From Trichuris trichiura (Eukaryota > Nematoda > Enoplea > Trichinellida > Trichuridae), in NCBI GenBank assembly GCA_037903355.1, contig JBAJFE010000026.1, positions 2,790,001 to 2,854,000 on the forward strand: a stretch of 64,000 nucleotides of DNA, given 5' to 3'. This document shows, piece after piece, positions 46,201-55,729 of this stretch. The position numbers and the translations under genes were made by a program. The first letter of the stretch is position 1; every line of letters starts with the position of its first letter. A model generated the notes under the pieces. It saw only the letters and a list, made by a program, of their open reading frames with translations, ran no database searches and had not been told where the DNA came from.

Positions 46201-49200
46201 TTAGGGGGCATTAGAGATGCCGAGAAAGCAGCCGCACAGTTGCGCCGGAGATTTAGGAATGCTGAGAAGAAAGCGGCAAGACGGAGTTTTCGGGGGATGT
46301 GTTCAGCAAACAGATTTTATGAATCGACAGGCTAGTTTGATATGCAAATGCGTTATATGAGCACTGCTGTCAGCCCTTTAGCAGAAAGTGTCGTGTCGTC
46401 CCTAATTAGCCGGCTATATGATTTTTGTCAACATTACATTAGGCTGGCTATTTACGTCTGTTTTTCAATTTGAGTCAGAGAAAAGAAGCGTCATCTTGCT
46501 CCTTTCAGTCTACACTTCTCCATCGATTCTCTGTAGATAAGCCCTGTTGTTCTGCCTTTGCGATAGACACGAACTGTCGCGACCATAGTCGTATCTGTCT
46601 TAAGAATAAAGCATTGGCGGCTGTCCTGCAGAGAAGGGCACGAACCGCTAGCTGAAGCTGATAATCGAGAACCAGCAGGATGGTCAACTGCAGAAAACTG
46701 CGAGGAAGAACTTCGTGTTTGTGTGCAGTCGATCTAAAGTCAAATGGAAACATAAGATCACTGGACTCAAACTCAACAGGCACTGTTCACTAAATCAGCG
46801 TGTTACTCGATATTGAGACAGCCACAACCAAAAAGCGGCGACCAAACGGCACGCACCATCTCGAAGCACTGGAGCGAAAAAAGTTGAGAAGCTGTGCTCT
46901 AAGTCATTTAACGTTCCAAGAAAACGCTTTCGGCAAGAACCAGCACGGCCAGAACAGTTGTGGTCAACGTTTGAGTCGGCTACTTTGCAACTTCGCAAAG
47001 TGTCCCATTCTTCTGCATCTGTTACAGCATATGTGTAATTGCGGCGCTTTCTTCCATGCTTCCTTACAAAAAAAAGTTTATTCGATATTCCCAACGGTAC
47101 ACAACAATACGAACACCGCCAACGACAGAGAGAGAGAAAACAAACGCCGCCGCACGCCCCAAACGCTCTAGCCAACTCCTTTTCACGCCCTCCCGATTCT
47201 TGTCGCTGCAGCAGCCCACGCTCTCGGCACACCCTCCTGTCACCCCAAGCGGAAGCGCTCCCCCACGCTGCGCTTGTCAGTTCTTTCTCAGTAGAAGAAT
47301 GACAGATTCACGGCCACCCGGTGACCTGCCTCGCGACCCCCGTGGTCACACGACCACCCACCTGTTTATTACAATATGCCTGCACCAAATTACTTTTGGC
47401 CTTTTGGTTGGATGCGGAGACCACACTTACGTCCCAATCATCTGGTTAAATTGCTTGCTACTTCTTTGAGATTTCGATGTGCTTTGTGCTACCGTTTGAC
47501 ACAGCACTGTAGCCATTTGGCTGCCTAGCCCTGTCTGTGAATTGGTAACTGTTTCCGCCAATAGTCCGGGCGATTGCTGTCTGCTGACTGGCAACGGCTG
47601 CGTCACGTTACAAGCATTGGAAAAGCGTTAACGTTGTGTCCTCTGAAATTGTGCAGCTAGCTCTCTGTTTCCCATTCCTGGAATAAACTGACCCTGGATT
47701 AACAGCTTCTTCAGCTGCATGTTCGGTTATCGAGATTGCACTTTCCTGCCTGAGTGAGCACGTCAGAAATAAACGAAACAATCGATGTACGGTCAAGACA
47801 GTATGCAAAGGAACTGATTCCTGCACTTCGTTACGCGTGCCCGTGAAGTAGCGGCAAAACGTTCCTGCTACTGCATCGAACGGGAACGTATCAACTGCTA
47901 TAGGTGTAGAACGCACCATAATTGCGTCAGCTTTAAGCATATGCACAAATGAGGTTGTCGTTATCCGTTAAGCTCGCTGGCATGAAGAAATGCTTGAAGT
48001 CCATCTTATCAGTATAGAATGGCTGCCTGTCAAGCCGGTATCGACCTATGCCATAAGGGAGTGCACAAGCTCTGCTGTGCAATTTCGGTATAGGAACTGG
48101 CGAACTTGATTGCGCCCGCGTTATGACCTGTTGTCACGAAACCAAACTCTGGTTTTACTCAAGTTAAAAGGAAACTAGCAACTGATGAAAACAGTTAAAG
48201 AAACGGAACACAGCAGAAGTGCGTTAGCTCGACAGTAAAGAATGATTACAGTCAGAGGGCGTGGCAACGCTCTGTTTCGCAACGATTTACTCAAGAATGA
48301 TTTCGCAATGACAACGATCGACTACTTGTTCGATACCACGAACTATGCACTCCTCACCTCAGCTTGTCATGGTTCTTATATACTCTCAAGGTCAACACGG
48401 GGATGATAACAACAACAGGAGGGCACCCAGCTTTGGAAAGGAAAACACCTAGTCGCATGATAACAACAGCTCCGGAATCCTGCCCAGTGACCCTTAATTA
48501 CCCGATGCCAGACTTGTTACTCGACGCAGAGGGTAGCAGGTACGGTGAGCAATAAGAGACGCTGAAACGGTAGCCTGCATAGTACACCTGTTCCGCTGCT
48601 TCTCGCCATCTTCCTTATCATTACGGGACAAGATTTAACTCAGAACGCAAACGAACATGCGCTGTCTATGTCAACGGGATCACTATGTCGCGGCGTCCGC
48701 CCTATGTAACTTACTACTGATATGCCCAGATTCCGTGCAACTGGCAATGGCGGTGACATTCAGGTGCGAAATACGACGAAACACTACAATAGGGAGGGTG
48801 CGCTGTGCCTTGTTCCACATGGTTCAACGCACGAGCTACTATTAATACTAGTCTAGTCCGATGCCTGACATATGATAATCGCCAATTGACAACCTCCCTT
48901 TGGTTCAGATTACGTCTATGTTTCGATAGCTTTGTTTCCATTGCTAAAGGTGTCCAAGTGCGATCTTGCTGTTGTTAGCAATGATGTTAGTGAGAGTGCT
49001 GTTTGGGTAATAAATGGGTTTAAGGAGCTGTTCGGGCTAAGTCGTTAACGTTCTGAACCGTTAACATTTCTTTTTCATATAGTATGTTTCCAAGAAGCAT
49101 ACTTCCATCGTTTTGCGTCTTCAAATTTTATCGGATGACTGGAGAACTTTCTTTTGGCTTGTCTGACAGTGCACAATCCCGACGAGCATATCTACAAGAA

Positions 49201-52200
49201 TTTCCTTCATGTTATCATGTTTTATGACTGTTTCCTTGCTATGTGATCTACGCGATATGTTTGCACGAGTTACCTGTCCATTGGCCTGTTGCCACACTTT
49301 CTGGCGAATCTTCCTTTTCGTTCGTGCGTCTTTGCGTAGAGCCACGTACAAGGTTTTTTATTGAAGTGAAATCATTCGCTCTGCCGAGTCTGGAATGCTG
49401 CAGCCGAGTTCGCAAAAACGCTTGGCCAGCACAAGGTAGGTCTGCATCTTTACGGACGTCCGTTTTTTCCTTTTACCGTTCAGATGAAACTAGGGAAGCA
49501 CAATTCGGTGAGCTCCGGTTTTCATTAGGCTTTGTTTATGAAGTGCTTCCTTCTGACGCGGTAGATCTCTACACCTACATTAATCTAAGTTTCTACGAAG
49601 TATGTTTCCGTTTTCTATTATCCCACAATAGCTTTGAAAACTGCTTGTTTTGTAAGGGGGTATACTTCATCTTTTTACTCAAAATCATGCCACTCTTCAG
49701 CGTCAGGAAGGCCTGCAGATGTCGAAAGTACAGTTTCCTCACTAGTTTGAGAGTTGGTAAGCGTCTTTTAGCCTAAAGTAAACAACATGGAACAAGGTTT
49801 GAAAACAGCAGAGCTTTCAGAACCATCGCGTCCCGTCGTCAGTGCGCAAGGGAGAACACACATGGTCGACACTGGTGGGTTAAACATTGAGTAGCTTCGT
49901 TGAATGTTCAGTGAGCGCTGTGTGATTCACCACTTGCGAGACCGGGATGAGAAGATAGTAAGGCAGCAAGTTGAGTTGATTCTTCAGGTCCATATCCGCT
50001 GATGTCAATCCCCCTTATCTCTACTTATGATGGACTGGTTGTGTCGTATGGGTGTCTCGATTAAGGTAACTCCTAGGTTGTAGTTGACCACGAAGAAACA
50101 CAAGCGTTACTCTGTCACCATTCCAAAGCACCGGCTAAAAAGACACCTATTTCGTAGACATTACCGCATGTTCCAGTAAAGCGGCTGTAGCGGACTATGA
50201 GAAAAACCCAAACAGACCGCGAGAAGGAAAAGAATCCGAGGAAAACCGTAACGAACATTATTAAAGACTCAGCTGTGGCAGGAATTTCCTTTCAATTTTC
50301 GCTTGACTTGTGACAGAAGATCATGTCACAAAATCCTGCTTTCCCTTCGAAAGAATGAATATGTGTCCTACTGCTGCCATGACCTTTCCGATAACAAAGA
50401 TAAAAGCGTATACATTAACTTAACGTAGGCTGATACGATCAATCAAGTCAGGGTCTGTGCATTAGTGATTCTACCCACTCCCATCTTGAAAACCGGGTGT
50501 TTCTTAACGGGACGATGGATTTTCATATCTTCAGTACGGTTTCTACTCCGCCCGTTGATGAAGTCTGAAATCAAACCGAAGCAAATGCCCTACCAAGGGA
50601 TGGATGAGCAATTATTAAGGAAAAATTCAGAACAAGCACTTGGCAGAATCATAGCTTTCGGGACCAACCTTGTCTCCCCGTCAGCGATGATGTTAATGTA
50701 AGTTTCACTGCGATAGTAGGGTATTTATACGTCTACCCACTCCGTTATTTAAGATCATCACGGGCAGGTAAACCCTGCCATTGCCATATGATCTTGCGCT
50801 AATCACAGAACCTTTAGTGCTGTGAAAGCTTTGAGATAAGCAACTATCATGCGTTAAAAAACAGCAATAAATTGTCTTCGCTGAAAAGCAATGTCACGGA
50901 AAAATGAATTTTAACTGCACTGCCAAGCCTTCCAAGCGCAATAGATAAACTCCTTTTGTTGCTGTATTAATCTTATTCCAGTATTCTGGAATTCTGCCGG
51001 AATAAATGGGAATTCGGAAATGGATATCTAGCTATCACCTAGCCTGTGGCTGAGCCAACGGCGTCTGTGAATTTGAAAATGGCAAACTGAGGAGTACTTC
51101 CAAGCGTAGCCTTGTTGACTTGCAAAAGACTGCGAAGACGCGCCGTTTGAGCGTGTTATATCAAAATCATGAATTAAGGAATACTGATCTTGTCTCCTAA
51201 GCGTCTCACCATCATACTGTAAGTTTACCGGCCGTCTTGTCCTGCCCTTACTTAAGCCTAAGCCAAAACATAAAGTTTATGTCTTGGCTTAGACTTGGGT
51301 ATGGGCAAAAAGGGTGATTGGTATGCTCTGCAGTAAAGGCATAACAAAGTAAGGGCATGCTTACCAGAAAGGAACCTACATTTCTCAGGCGGTGAAGCGG
51401 TTAAGAGACAAGATGCAGGCTCATGATGATACGTAGTCAGTCTTTTGGTACACGGGTTTCGCCTGTTTGATGTATCTACCAAACCTCAGCCTCAATAAAC
51501 CTCAAAGTGTCTTACCAACGAATGGATGAGCAAATTGTTAGAGAAAATACAGAACAATTCTATACCAAACGTGTGGTAAACAAGTTGGCTCCCTACCTGC
51601 TAATTGGGTAGGTTGGCTTGCTCTCCCCTAATCTGGCCATTGAAGAAACGCCATGTCCGCCGGTGCCGCTTAATCTGCGCATTTAATAAATGCCATGGCA
51701 TGGCAATTGCAACTGCGGATGCAGGTGGGTGGTAGTAATTCGTGGTCCACCCAACGATTGCCCGTGCTACATAAGCATGCACGCTCCAGGCTAATCCGCC
51801 TATTAACAGGATGCCACATGCAGTGTGGGGATACAGGTGCCTGGGCATAATCCTTGTAGGTCAACTGCTTCAAGCCGTGACAGAAGCAGATTAATGCCCA
51901 TAATCCCTCTGCAAAACAACTGCATAAGGGTATAAAACCATGCATGCTGACGGGCTGAGGACAGACGGAAAAGAGGGTCTGACGAGTTCCGTACTACCGT
52001 ATTGCTGACCATTACCTGTATCGTTGTAAACTCTGCGTTATGCCACACACTTCTGCCGTAAACTCTTCCGCGCAAGCTCAAAGAATCGCTCAAGCAGCAA
52101 CGCCCCCCCCCCCCCGCGGCAATTCTGCTACAGTACATTTCAGAACTGCTCTTGTTCTGTCGTCAGCAGTGTAAGCGGATAACAAAGCGCAAAAGCGAAT

Positions 52201-53654
52201 CTGTCGACTGCGACTTGGTATTAAGCTTGAACGGAGGACAGTAAGACAACCTAGCTAGGGTACAATCAACTTGTCAACCCAAATGACAAAGCGCAAAGCT
52301 CAAGTTGTCAACCGGAACAAAGCACAAAGGTTAACCTGTCAACCGGAGTAGAAAAAGATCTTTGCGCTTCAACGGTCCGCTAAAGCTTAAAGGTCTGCTA
52401 TTTCCTAAGTATAGGTACACGTAAATAACAAAACAAATTTCAAAGCGATTGAGTTCCCCTATTGAACCCATCAGAAATCAGGGGCATTCTGTGCTTAAGT
52501 ACTCATCTTTTAGAATGAGGACACTTTGAATTGTTCACCGTTTTTAGTCTCTGTATGAACTGAATTTTTTCTCATTGGAAACCCAACGTTATTGAGGGCA
52601 TGAACACGGGAAAGGGTTAAAAATACAGCTGAGCCATTAAGAACCCTATGCCTGCAGTCGGACTGCAAATACATTGGGCATTTCATCGCCGTTGTAATTA
52701 ACCTTAGGAATGGAATGGTTTGAAGTTGCTAAGATATGGATACTGCTACACGTCGTATTAGTTGCCATTATGCCTCTAAGGTGACCAGTCGCCTTTCAAT
52801 GACTGGCACTGCTAATTTCCGCTAATTTTCGTCAAACGAACCCTGATTACAAGTGCAGTTATGTGTTTAGATGTGAACCTCGGCAGCAGACCTTTTTTAT
52901 GCCAAAATGGAGGAAAACGTGTCACTAATATGTCTGGATATCATTGTATGTGTTCACTGGGATATACTGGGGTATTTTGTGAAGAAAGTGAGCAGAAAGC
53001 TTTAAGAATTAATTATCATTATAACGTATTCGACGTTTGGAGCACTTGACATATGCGATAGTCAGAACCCATGCTTAAATGACGGCGTCTGTCATCGCAG
53101 TGAATTGGGAAGCAAATGCGTATGCCTGCATGACTACGGTGGAAAGCTATGTGACCGTAGTAAGTCATGCGCTGCTCCGCTAGTAATAGTTATGTCTTTA
53201 ATTTTTGATCATGTTTCATGAGTTTAGCGTATTAAAAGCCCTCTGTGTTTCATTTTCTAAAAGACGTTACTGTAATTTAAAGCTGAATTAGAAAACGATT
53301 GCTATAAACAGTTATACATACGTGCCCATGTAGCTATGAAATCAGTGAGGTGTAAGAGCTTGCCAACAAGTCACCTTGTGGGCCAAGTTGTCATCTTCCC
53401 TTTTGCAGAAGAGTTACTGAAGCAGAAGGCGGTTAATCAGGTTTTAAGCTCTCGAGTGAATAGTCGTGCATGGAAAATTGTAATAGTTGCACTGGCATTC
53501 GTAGCTGCATGTTTTCTCATTTGGTGGCTCTCTCAACAGGTAAGAATTCTTATATAAACAGGTTTATTCCGCTTTACCGCTTTATTCCTGTCGAATAAAA
53601 CAGGTGGAACCACAGCCAGATTCAGAATGGAGCGGGAGTTCCAAGTCATCAAAG
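36188..53654 (+). CDS. Multi-exon gene: TSP1/EGF single-pass surface protein
   Basis: Nine exons can be joined by eye: 36188-37290, 37339-37434, 37879-38004, 38052-38165, 38413-38526, 52859-52987, 53043-53159, 53334-53539, 53604-53654. The first seven introns would all be phase 1, as expected for shuffled EGF modules; the last is phase 0. Order: a large N-terminal region, a thrombospondin type 1-like segment, at least seven EGF-like modules, one hydrophobic membrane segment, a short cytoplasmic tail. This is typical of receptors or adhesion proteins at the animal cell surface. No signal peptide is seen, so an upstream exon is missing; the 3' end is also open. It resembles Delta/Jagged or EGF-TSP proteins only in general plan; no orthologue is claimed. 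Confidence 0.8.
37339..37434 (+). CDS. EGF gene exon 2: EGF-like module
   Basis: CPLFPCIYGKC, then CHC and GYTGILC: six cysteines with a short EGF spacing. It reads in the same open frame as exon 1 for a while, so the 48-bp intron (37291-37338) could be retained or absent in some transcripts. Acceptor TTTAG, phase 1. The donor is the weaker T|GTACAA. Confidence 0.6.
37879..38004 (+). CDS. EGF gene exon 3: EGF-like module
   Basis: Six cysteines in EGF order: C-MNLT-C-DQNND-C, then NCYCRWHPGAYE, last C before the donor ATAG|GTATCT. Acceptor CTTAAG|TGG in phase 1. All spacings are normal for EGF. Confidence 0.75.
38052..38165 (+). CDS. EGF gene exon 4: EGF-like module
   Basis: CFNNPCKHESTC, then YSCACSGGFTGKRC: a canonical EGF. 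The acceptor is preceded by a long pyrimidine-rich tract; TTAG (38045) or GCAG (38051) could be used, both phase 1, giving two alternative residues. Donor GTTG|GTAAG. The hydrophobic translation of the tract (LAALLLVAVANA) could imitate a signal peptide but has no ATG. Confidence 0.85.
38413..38526 (+). CDS. EGF gene exon 5: EGF-like module
   Basis: CEEQPCRNGASC, then YVCTCKWPFIGRTC. Acceptor TTTTTCCAG|AA and donor ATAG|GTAAGT are both strong and phase 1. The following intron runs about 14.3 kb to 52858 and is full of transposon debris. Confidence 0.9.
38567..39573. mobile_element. hAT-like non-autonomous element A
   Basis: Starts CATAGGTTTTCAAACTTTTTCG and ends CTTTAAGAACCTATG, giving short inverted ends. 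A second copy at 39706-40612 has the same start (including TTTTGCAATACCACTA) and the same end (CCTCTTATGTGATTCCCAA...GAACCTATGAC). I could not find a clean 8-bp duplication, so the boundaries are approximate. Confidence 0.55.
38660..38848 (-). pseudogene. Mariner/SETMAR-type HTH fragment
   Basis: The minus translation KFLSKLGWQPKKVIQFLQQV and YEWIRCFKEGREAIKDD matches the N-terminal helix-turn-helix found in mariner-type transposases and FLJ37770-like proteins. Only about 60 residues are present and no DDE region follows. Confidence 0.6.
39579..39705. repeat. Short piece between the two hAT-like copies
   Basis: It begins with another ATAGGTTCTCAAACTTTTCGC end and contains CCAATTCTGATTGGTCAATTTTGG. 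Probably a third, mostly deleted copy of the same terminal repeat family. Confidence 0.45.
39706..40612. mobile_element. hAT-like non-autonomous element B
   Basis: Start TAGGTTCTCAAACTTTTCCC and end GAGAACCTATGACC match element A. Internal GCCGCCTCCACTTCTGG and TTGCCGTCGCCGCTTCTGG blocks repeat imperfectly. No intact coding frame. Confidence 0.55.
40640..42012 (-). pseudogene. Tigger/pogo DDE transposase, degraded
   Basis: Read on minus: an N-terminal psq-like HTH region (KKKISSFKYKKAIVEDSQSK), a CENP-B-type HTH (FFPELKDIICEWIADRRAQA), the first catalytic Asp block (IATDETAVFMS), IRLDGKKVLLIITKGKK, an IPAGMTAYLETLGIGINK segment and a C-terminal ARHERLGPMVLQE block. The order matches a full Tigger/pogo transposase. 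Numerous stops and frameshifts make it a pseudogene. It lies antisense inside the EGF gene's long intron and is itself split by a 48-bp hAT insert. Confidence 0.75.
41609..41672. mobile_element. 48-bp hAT micro-element with perfect 8-bp duplication
   Basis: The insert 41617-41664 begins CATAGTTTCTCAACC and ends GTTGAGAAACACTG. CTTTAAAT flanks it exactly at 41609-41616 and 41665-41672. Removing it restores the CENP-B domain sequence of the host Tigger pseudogene. This is an extreme internal deletion of the window's CAGTG-ended hAT family. Confidence 0.85.
42660..43013. other. Unidentified part of the interruption in the hAT gene
   Basis: This sequence plus the adjoining MITE splits the hAT frame. 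I see no terminal repeats of its own. Confidence 0.35.
43014..43329. mobile_element. MITE family 'CAGTTGAACCTCC', copy 2
   Basis: Begins CAGTTGAACCTCTAAAGTT and ends CAACTTACGGAAGTTCAACTG with TA on the right. Highly similar to 31731-32070, including TGGTATATGGACGCGATGCT. Confidence 0.8.
44350..45199. other. No recognisable feature
   Basis: Overlapping frames on both strands have no family resemblance. Confidence 0.35.
45200..45374. mobile_element. Fragment of the 55-kb hAT MITE, inverted
   Basis: CCAGTACGCACAATACCTGACC...GGGGCATG...CCACCGTGAGAATCACTG is the reverse complement of the left half of 55052-55497. The other half is missing. Confidence 0.65.
45405..45560 (-). pseudogene. Possible gypsy RT scrap
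   Basis: The minus translation includes VTVVLQKKDGYVSIRADLTE, which resembles the PVV.V.KKDGS.R.C.D block at the start of gypsy reverse transcriptases. Too short for more. Confidence 0.4.
45630..49795. other. Long intronic stretch without supported genes
   Basis: Several frames of 60-177 codons on both strands (for example plus 49243-49776) lack domains. A hAT-like end (CCAGTGGTTTTCAACGTGGG) lies at about 46130 with no partner found. The interval lies inside the long intron of the EGF gene. Confidence 0.35.
49810..49846 (-). ncRNA. Hammerhead ribozyme motif, intact core
   Basis: Read on minus: CTGACGA (49836-49842), extra C, helix II GGGAC/GTTCT (pairs with wobbles), loop GCGATG, GAAA (49815-49818), GCTCTG. 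The tail is short and diverged. Confidence 0.7.
50470..50743 (-). mobile_element. Ribozyme-tail insertion, 12-13-bp duplication
   Basis: The insert 50482-50731 reads on minus as decayed hammerhead, then tail with GCTCATCCATCCCTTGGTAGGGC, then the terminal block CCCGTTAAGAAACACCCGG. TCTACCCACTCC flanks it exactly at 50470-50481 and 50732-50743. The ribozyme (50654-50690) has CTGACGG, so A9 is lost. Confidence 0.75.
50745..51480. other. No recognisable feature
   Basis: A small inverted pair around 51255-51300 (AGCCTAAGCC...GGCTTAGACTT) is present. No gene is seen. Confidence 0.35.
51490..51570 (-). repeat. PLE tail fragment
   Basis: CTTACCAACGAATGGATGAGCAAATTG, then AAAATACAGAACAATTCTATACC, is the family tail on minus. 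It is separated from the ribozyme at 52.15 kb by about 550 unrelated bases (51571-52115). Confidence 0.65.
52133..52170 (-). ncRNA. Hammerhead ribozyme motif, intact core with compensatory helix
   Basis: Read on minus: CTGACGA (52160-52166), extra C, helix II AGAAC/GTTCT, loop AAGAGCA, GAAA (52138-52141). Compared with GGAAC/GTTCC in sister copies, both sides of the first pair have changed (G-C to A-U). Confidence 0.8.
52175..52858. other. Intronic sequence before EGF exon 6
   Basis: An AAAGCGCAAAGNTNAACTTGTCAACC-like unit recurs loosely at 52260-52360. A pyrimidine-rich tract leads into the acceptor at 52858. Confidence 0.4.
52859..52987 (+). CDS. EGF gene exon 6: EGF-like module lacking its third cysteine
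   Basis: Acceptor GTGCAG|TT, phase 1; donor GAAA|GTGAG, phase 1. Residues read CLDVNLGSRPFLCQNGGKRV, then YHCMCSLGYTGVFC. The position of cysteine 3 (usually NGGxC) is Arg, codon CGT; one base change from TGT explains it. The C1-C2 spacing is also long. The rest of the exon is open and well spliced. Confidence 0.8.
53043..53159 (+). CDS. EGF gene exon 7: EGF-like module
   Basis: CDSQNPCLNDGVC, then KCVCLHDYGGKLC: complete EGF. Acceptor TTTGGAG|CA and strong donor CGTA|GTAAGT, both phase 1. The intron before it is only 55 bp. Confidence 0.88.
53334..53539 (+). CDS. EGF gene exon 8: membrane-spanning segment
   Basis: Acceptor GTAG|CT at 53333 keeps phase 1 (an alternative at 53345 does too). 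A juxtamembrane stretch leads to WKIVIVALAFVAACFLIWWL, about 20 hydrophobic residues, near 53468-53528. The exon ends SQQ before CAG|GTAAG, phase 0. One clear helix after the EGF modules indicates a type I membrane protein. Confidence 0.8.
53604..53654 (+). CDS. EGF gene exon 9: short cytoplasmic segment
   Basis: Acceptor AAACAG|GTGG, 17 acidic and serine-rich codons (VEPQPDSEWSGSSKSSK), strong donor AAG|GTAAGT. If the donor is not used the frame stops eight codons later after KTIWV. I could not identify the following exon. Confidence 0.65.
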
Positions 53655-53683
53655 GTAAGTGTAAAAACCATCTGGGTATAGCA

Positions 53684-53825
53684 CAAAGTCCTGAAACAAA
53701 GGTCCTGACACAAAATTTTGACAGACGAAATCCTGAAGCTCAAAATCTTGTAACACCAAAGCCTGAATTACTGAACTTGTTGACTCAAAATTGTGAATCG
53801 CAAAATCTAAAACAATCTGAGGTTA
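53684..53825 (+). repeat. Degenerate 15-bp tandem repeat
   Basis: About nine units of 15 bp with an AATCCTGAAGCTCAA-like consensus follow one another. In one frame (not that of exon 9) they encode a loose pentapeptide (PEAQN, PELLN, LLTQN). It forms the left part of the repeat shared with 20.7 kb. Confidence 0.7.
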
Positions 53826-53990
53826 CAGTCACCATTTTGAAGTCTTCTATCCTGAGCTGCTAAACAAGGGGTACATTTGAACTGTAATGCATTTCTGTAT
53901 TACAGTCTTAACAGCTGCTGCTTAACTTCCCCTTTCTCTTCTCCATTTTCTGTTTCGTCTTTTGATATCTGTCCAATGACTGTATGCACT
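53690..53990 (+). repeat. Dispersed repeat shared with 20.735-20.975 kb
   Basis: GAGGTTACAGTCACCATTTTG, GCTGCTAAACAAGG and GCATTTCTGTATTACAG match the earlier copy in order. Function unknown. Confidence 0.6.
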
Positions 53991-54107
53991 ATGTCAGGTA
54001 GTGCTGTTCTGTGGAGGAAACTATTATATTCTCTACTGACTAACGCTTAGCTTCTTTCAATATTCAAAAAGCGACGGCAGTGCGAAATGCAATGTTACGA
54101 TCTTTTA

Positions 54108-54155
54108 TAGTACGAAGCTTTTGGGAAGCTTGTGTTCCCGTCTTCAACGCAACGG
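54108..54155 (-). ncRNA. Ruined hammerhead motif
   Basis: Read on minus: TTGAAGACGGGAAC...GTTCCC-like stem, then AAAAGC. Both core boxes are mutated. Confidence 0.4.
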
Positions 54156-54214
54156 CAATGGAAGACAGCGGGTGTTGTGGCCCAGTGAGCACCGTAACTA
54201 AGTTAAAGGACAGA

Positions 54215-54905
54215 GTTCCAAGGAAATTTAAAAGCAGGGAACAAACAGGGACAAATACATTGCTTTCAGATCACATCATCCGCTGCACTTCATAATTGGA
54301 ATACTTCAAGGCACAGTTGACCGCGCACTGGCCATATGTGATCAGGAGTATTTAAGACCAAAACCTGAGCACATCCAGAGGACATTTAAAAATAATGGTT
54401 GTCTCGCCCATCTTATCGACTCAACCAATCGACAGAATTGGAAAGCAGTGCTATGAAGATCACCTGCCACGAGACCTCGACTCATCATATCTTACTCCGC
54501 AGGTCTAAGGGAACAGGTTAAACGTTCCGAAATAGGTTAGGCTTCGGCGTTTGGTTCAAAGGAAACCTGAATCTCTATACCACGCTGCATAATGACAAAG
54601 AAAAAGTACCATTTGGCGAATGCTCAGGGTTGATTTACAAAATCAGATGTGATAGTTTAGCTGCATACATTGGGGAAACAGGAAACATCTTGGCACGTGG
54701 ATACCAGAAACACTTGAAGTCTTTAATCCGGTACAGGAATGCTGATAATCAGTTAAACGGAGGGAAATTCCTTACATCACGAGGTCAATCACTGACGCTG
54801 GAACTACAGAAGTCAATGGAACGGGCAGGTCAGGTTTCACCAGTTACACAACAAACAGCGGGTTGTTCATACCAACTACATGCAAAAATCCTCTACAGAG
54901 AGAGG
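54215..54905 (+). pseudogene. PLE: RT C-terminal end plus GIY-YIG endonuclease
   Basis: GTVDRALAICDQEYL near 54310 is the conserved end of PLE reverse transcriptases, preceded by a TNTLLSDHIIRC remnant. After a stop and frameshifts comes the endonuclease: LIYKIRCDSLAAYIGETGN at about 54632-54690, with LTLELQKSMERAGQ downstream. It is the best copy of this PLE subfamily here (relative of 32.2-32.8 kb). No intact RT palm motif is present. Confidence 0.8.
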
Positions 54906-55043
54906 TAGTCGATGATTAGAATGATAAAGGGAGGCCCTTTACATAAAATATAATTCAAATATTGGCAGAGACAATGGTATAGCAGTGTCCTGGACAAACA
55001 TCATACAAGCTACAAGCTGGTGCCTTTTAAATGTGACACTTGC

Positions 55044-55505
55044 TTCTAGACCAGTGATTCTCACGGTGGCGCACGTCCCCCATTGGGGGGCCTTCTTGAA
55101 GTCCAGGGGAACCCAAATCGCCAAGGGAACCCTTGGGGGGCACATGCCCCACCTGCGCCATCGTGATGAAGTGCATAGGAAGGTGGGGTTAGCGGGTCAG
55201 GTATTGTGCGTATTGGTTTACAGAAAGTTGCATGCTGTTACACCCCGCAATTCTGATTGCCTGGAAGTGAGGACAGGGGAGGGGAGGTAAGAACGTAAGA
55301 TTATTCCTACAGCCTATGTCGGAAAGGTTTTCCCAACATAACTTTGTGCAGCAACTACATTATGCTGTCCCGATTACTCCTGGTCCTCTCTTCCAGCCAA
55401 TCAGCGCGATTGAAATTAGCCAATCAGAATTGGGGACCCAAAAACTCGGAAACGTTCACAGGGGGGGCCCTGGCAACCCGGACCTTGAGAAACACTGCTC
55501 TAGAC
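55044..55505. mobile_element. hAT MITE derived from the 29-kb hAT family
   Basis: The insert 55052-55497 starts CAGTGATTCTCACGGTGG and ends CCTTGAGAAACACTG. Flanks TTCTAGAC and CTCTAGAC are a 7-of-8 hAT-type duplication. The right 110 bp match 29.27-29.378 kb, the 3' end of the hAT whose transposase half is at 28.5-29.2 kb. Confidence 0.8.
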
Positions 55506-55729
55506 TGTAGTTGTGTACAGCAGATTCCTGGGGACTTAGCCACAACTCGTTCCCCATTTTTTGAATGTTTGTTTGGATGTTTTTAACGCTTGCTCTAACC
55601 CCGGAATTAAAGAGGCAGGACGGATAACCAACGGCTCGAGATTGCAGTTGACATTTGATGTCCCTGCTGAAGTTGCTCAGGTGGAAGAGCTTGCGAGCAG
55701 CAAGGCTTGCCTAATCAGTGACAGCGTGG

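Noticed and set aside
46130..46330. hAT-like end CCAGTGGTTTTCAACGTGGG
   Set aside because: No matching opposite end or 8-bp duplication found, so not listed as an element.
49243..49776. 177-codon plus frame
   Set aside because: No recognisable family or motif; it lies in the transposon-rich intron and could be chance.
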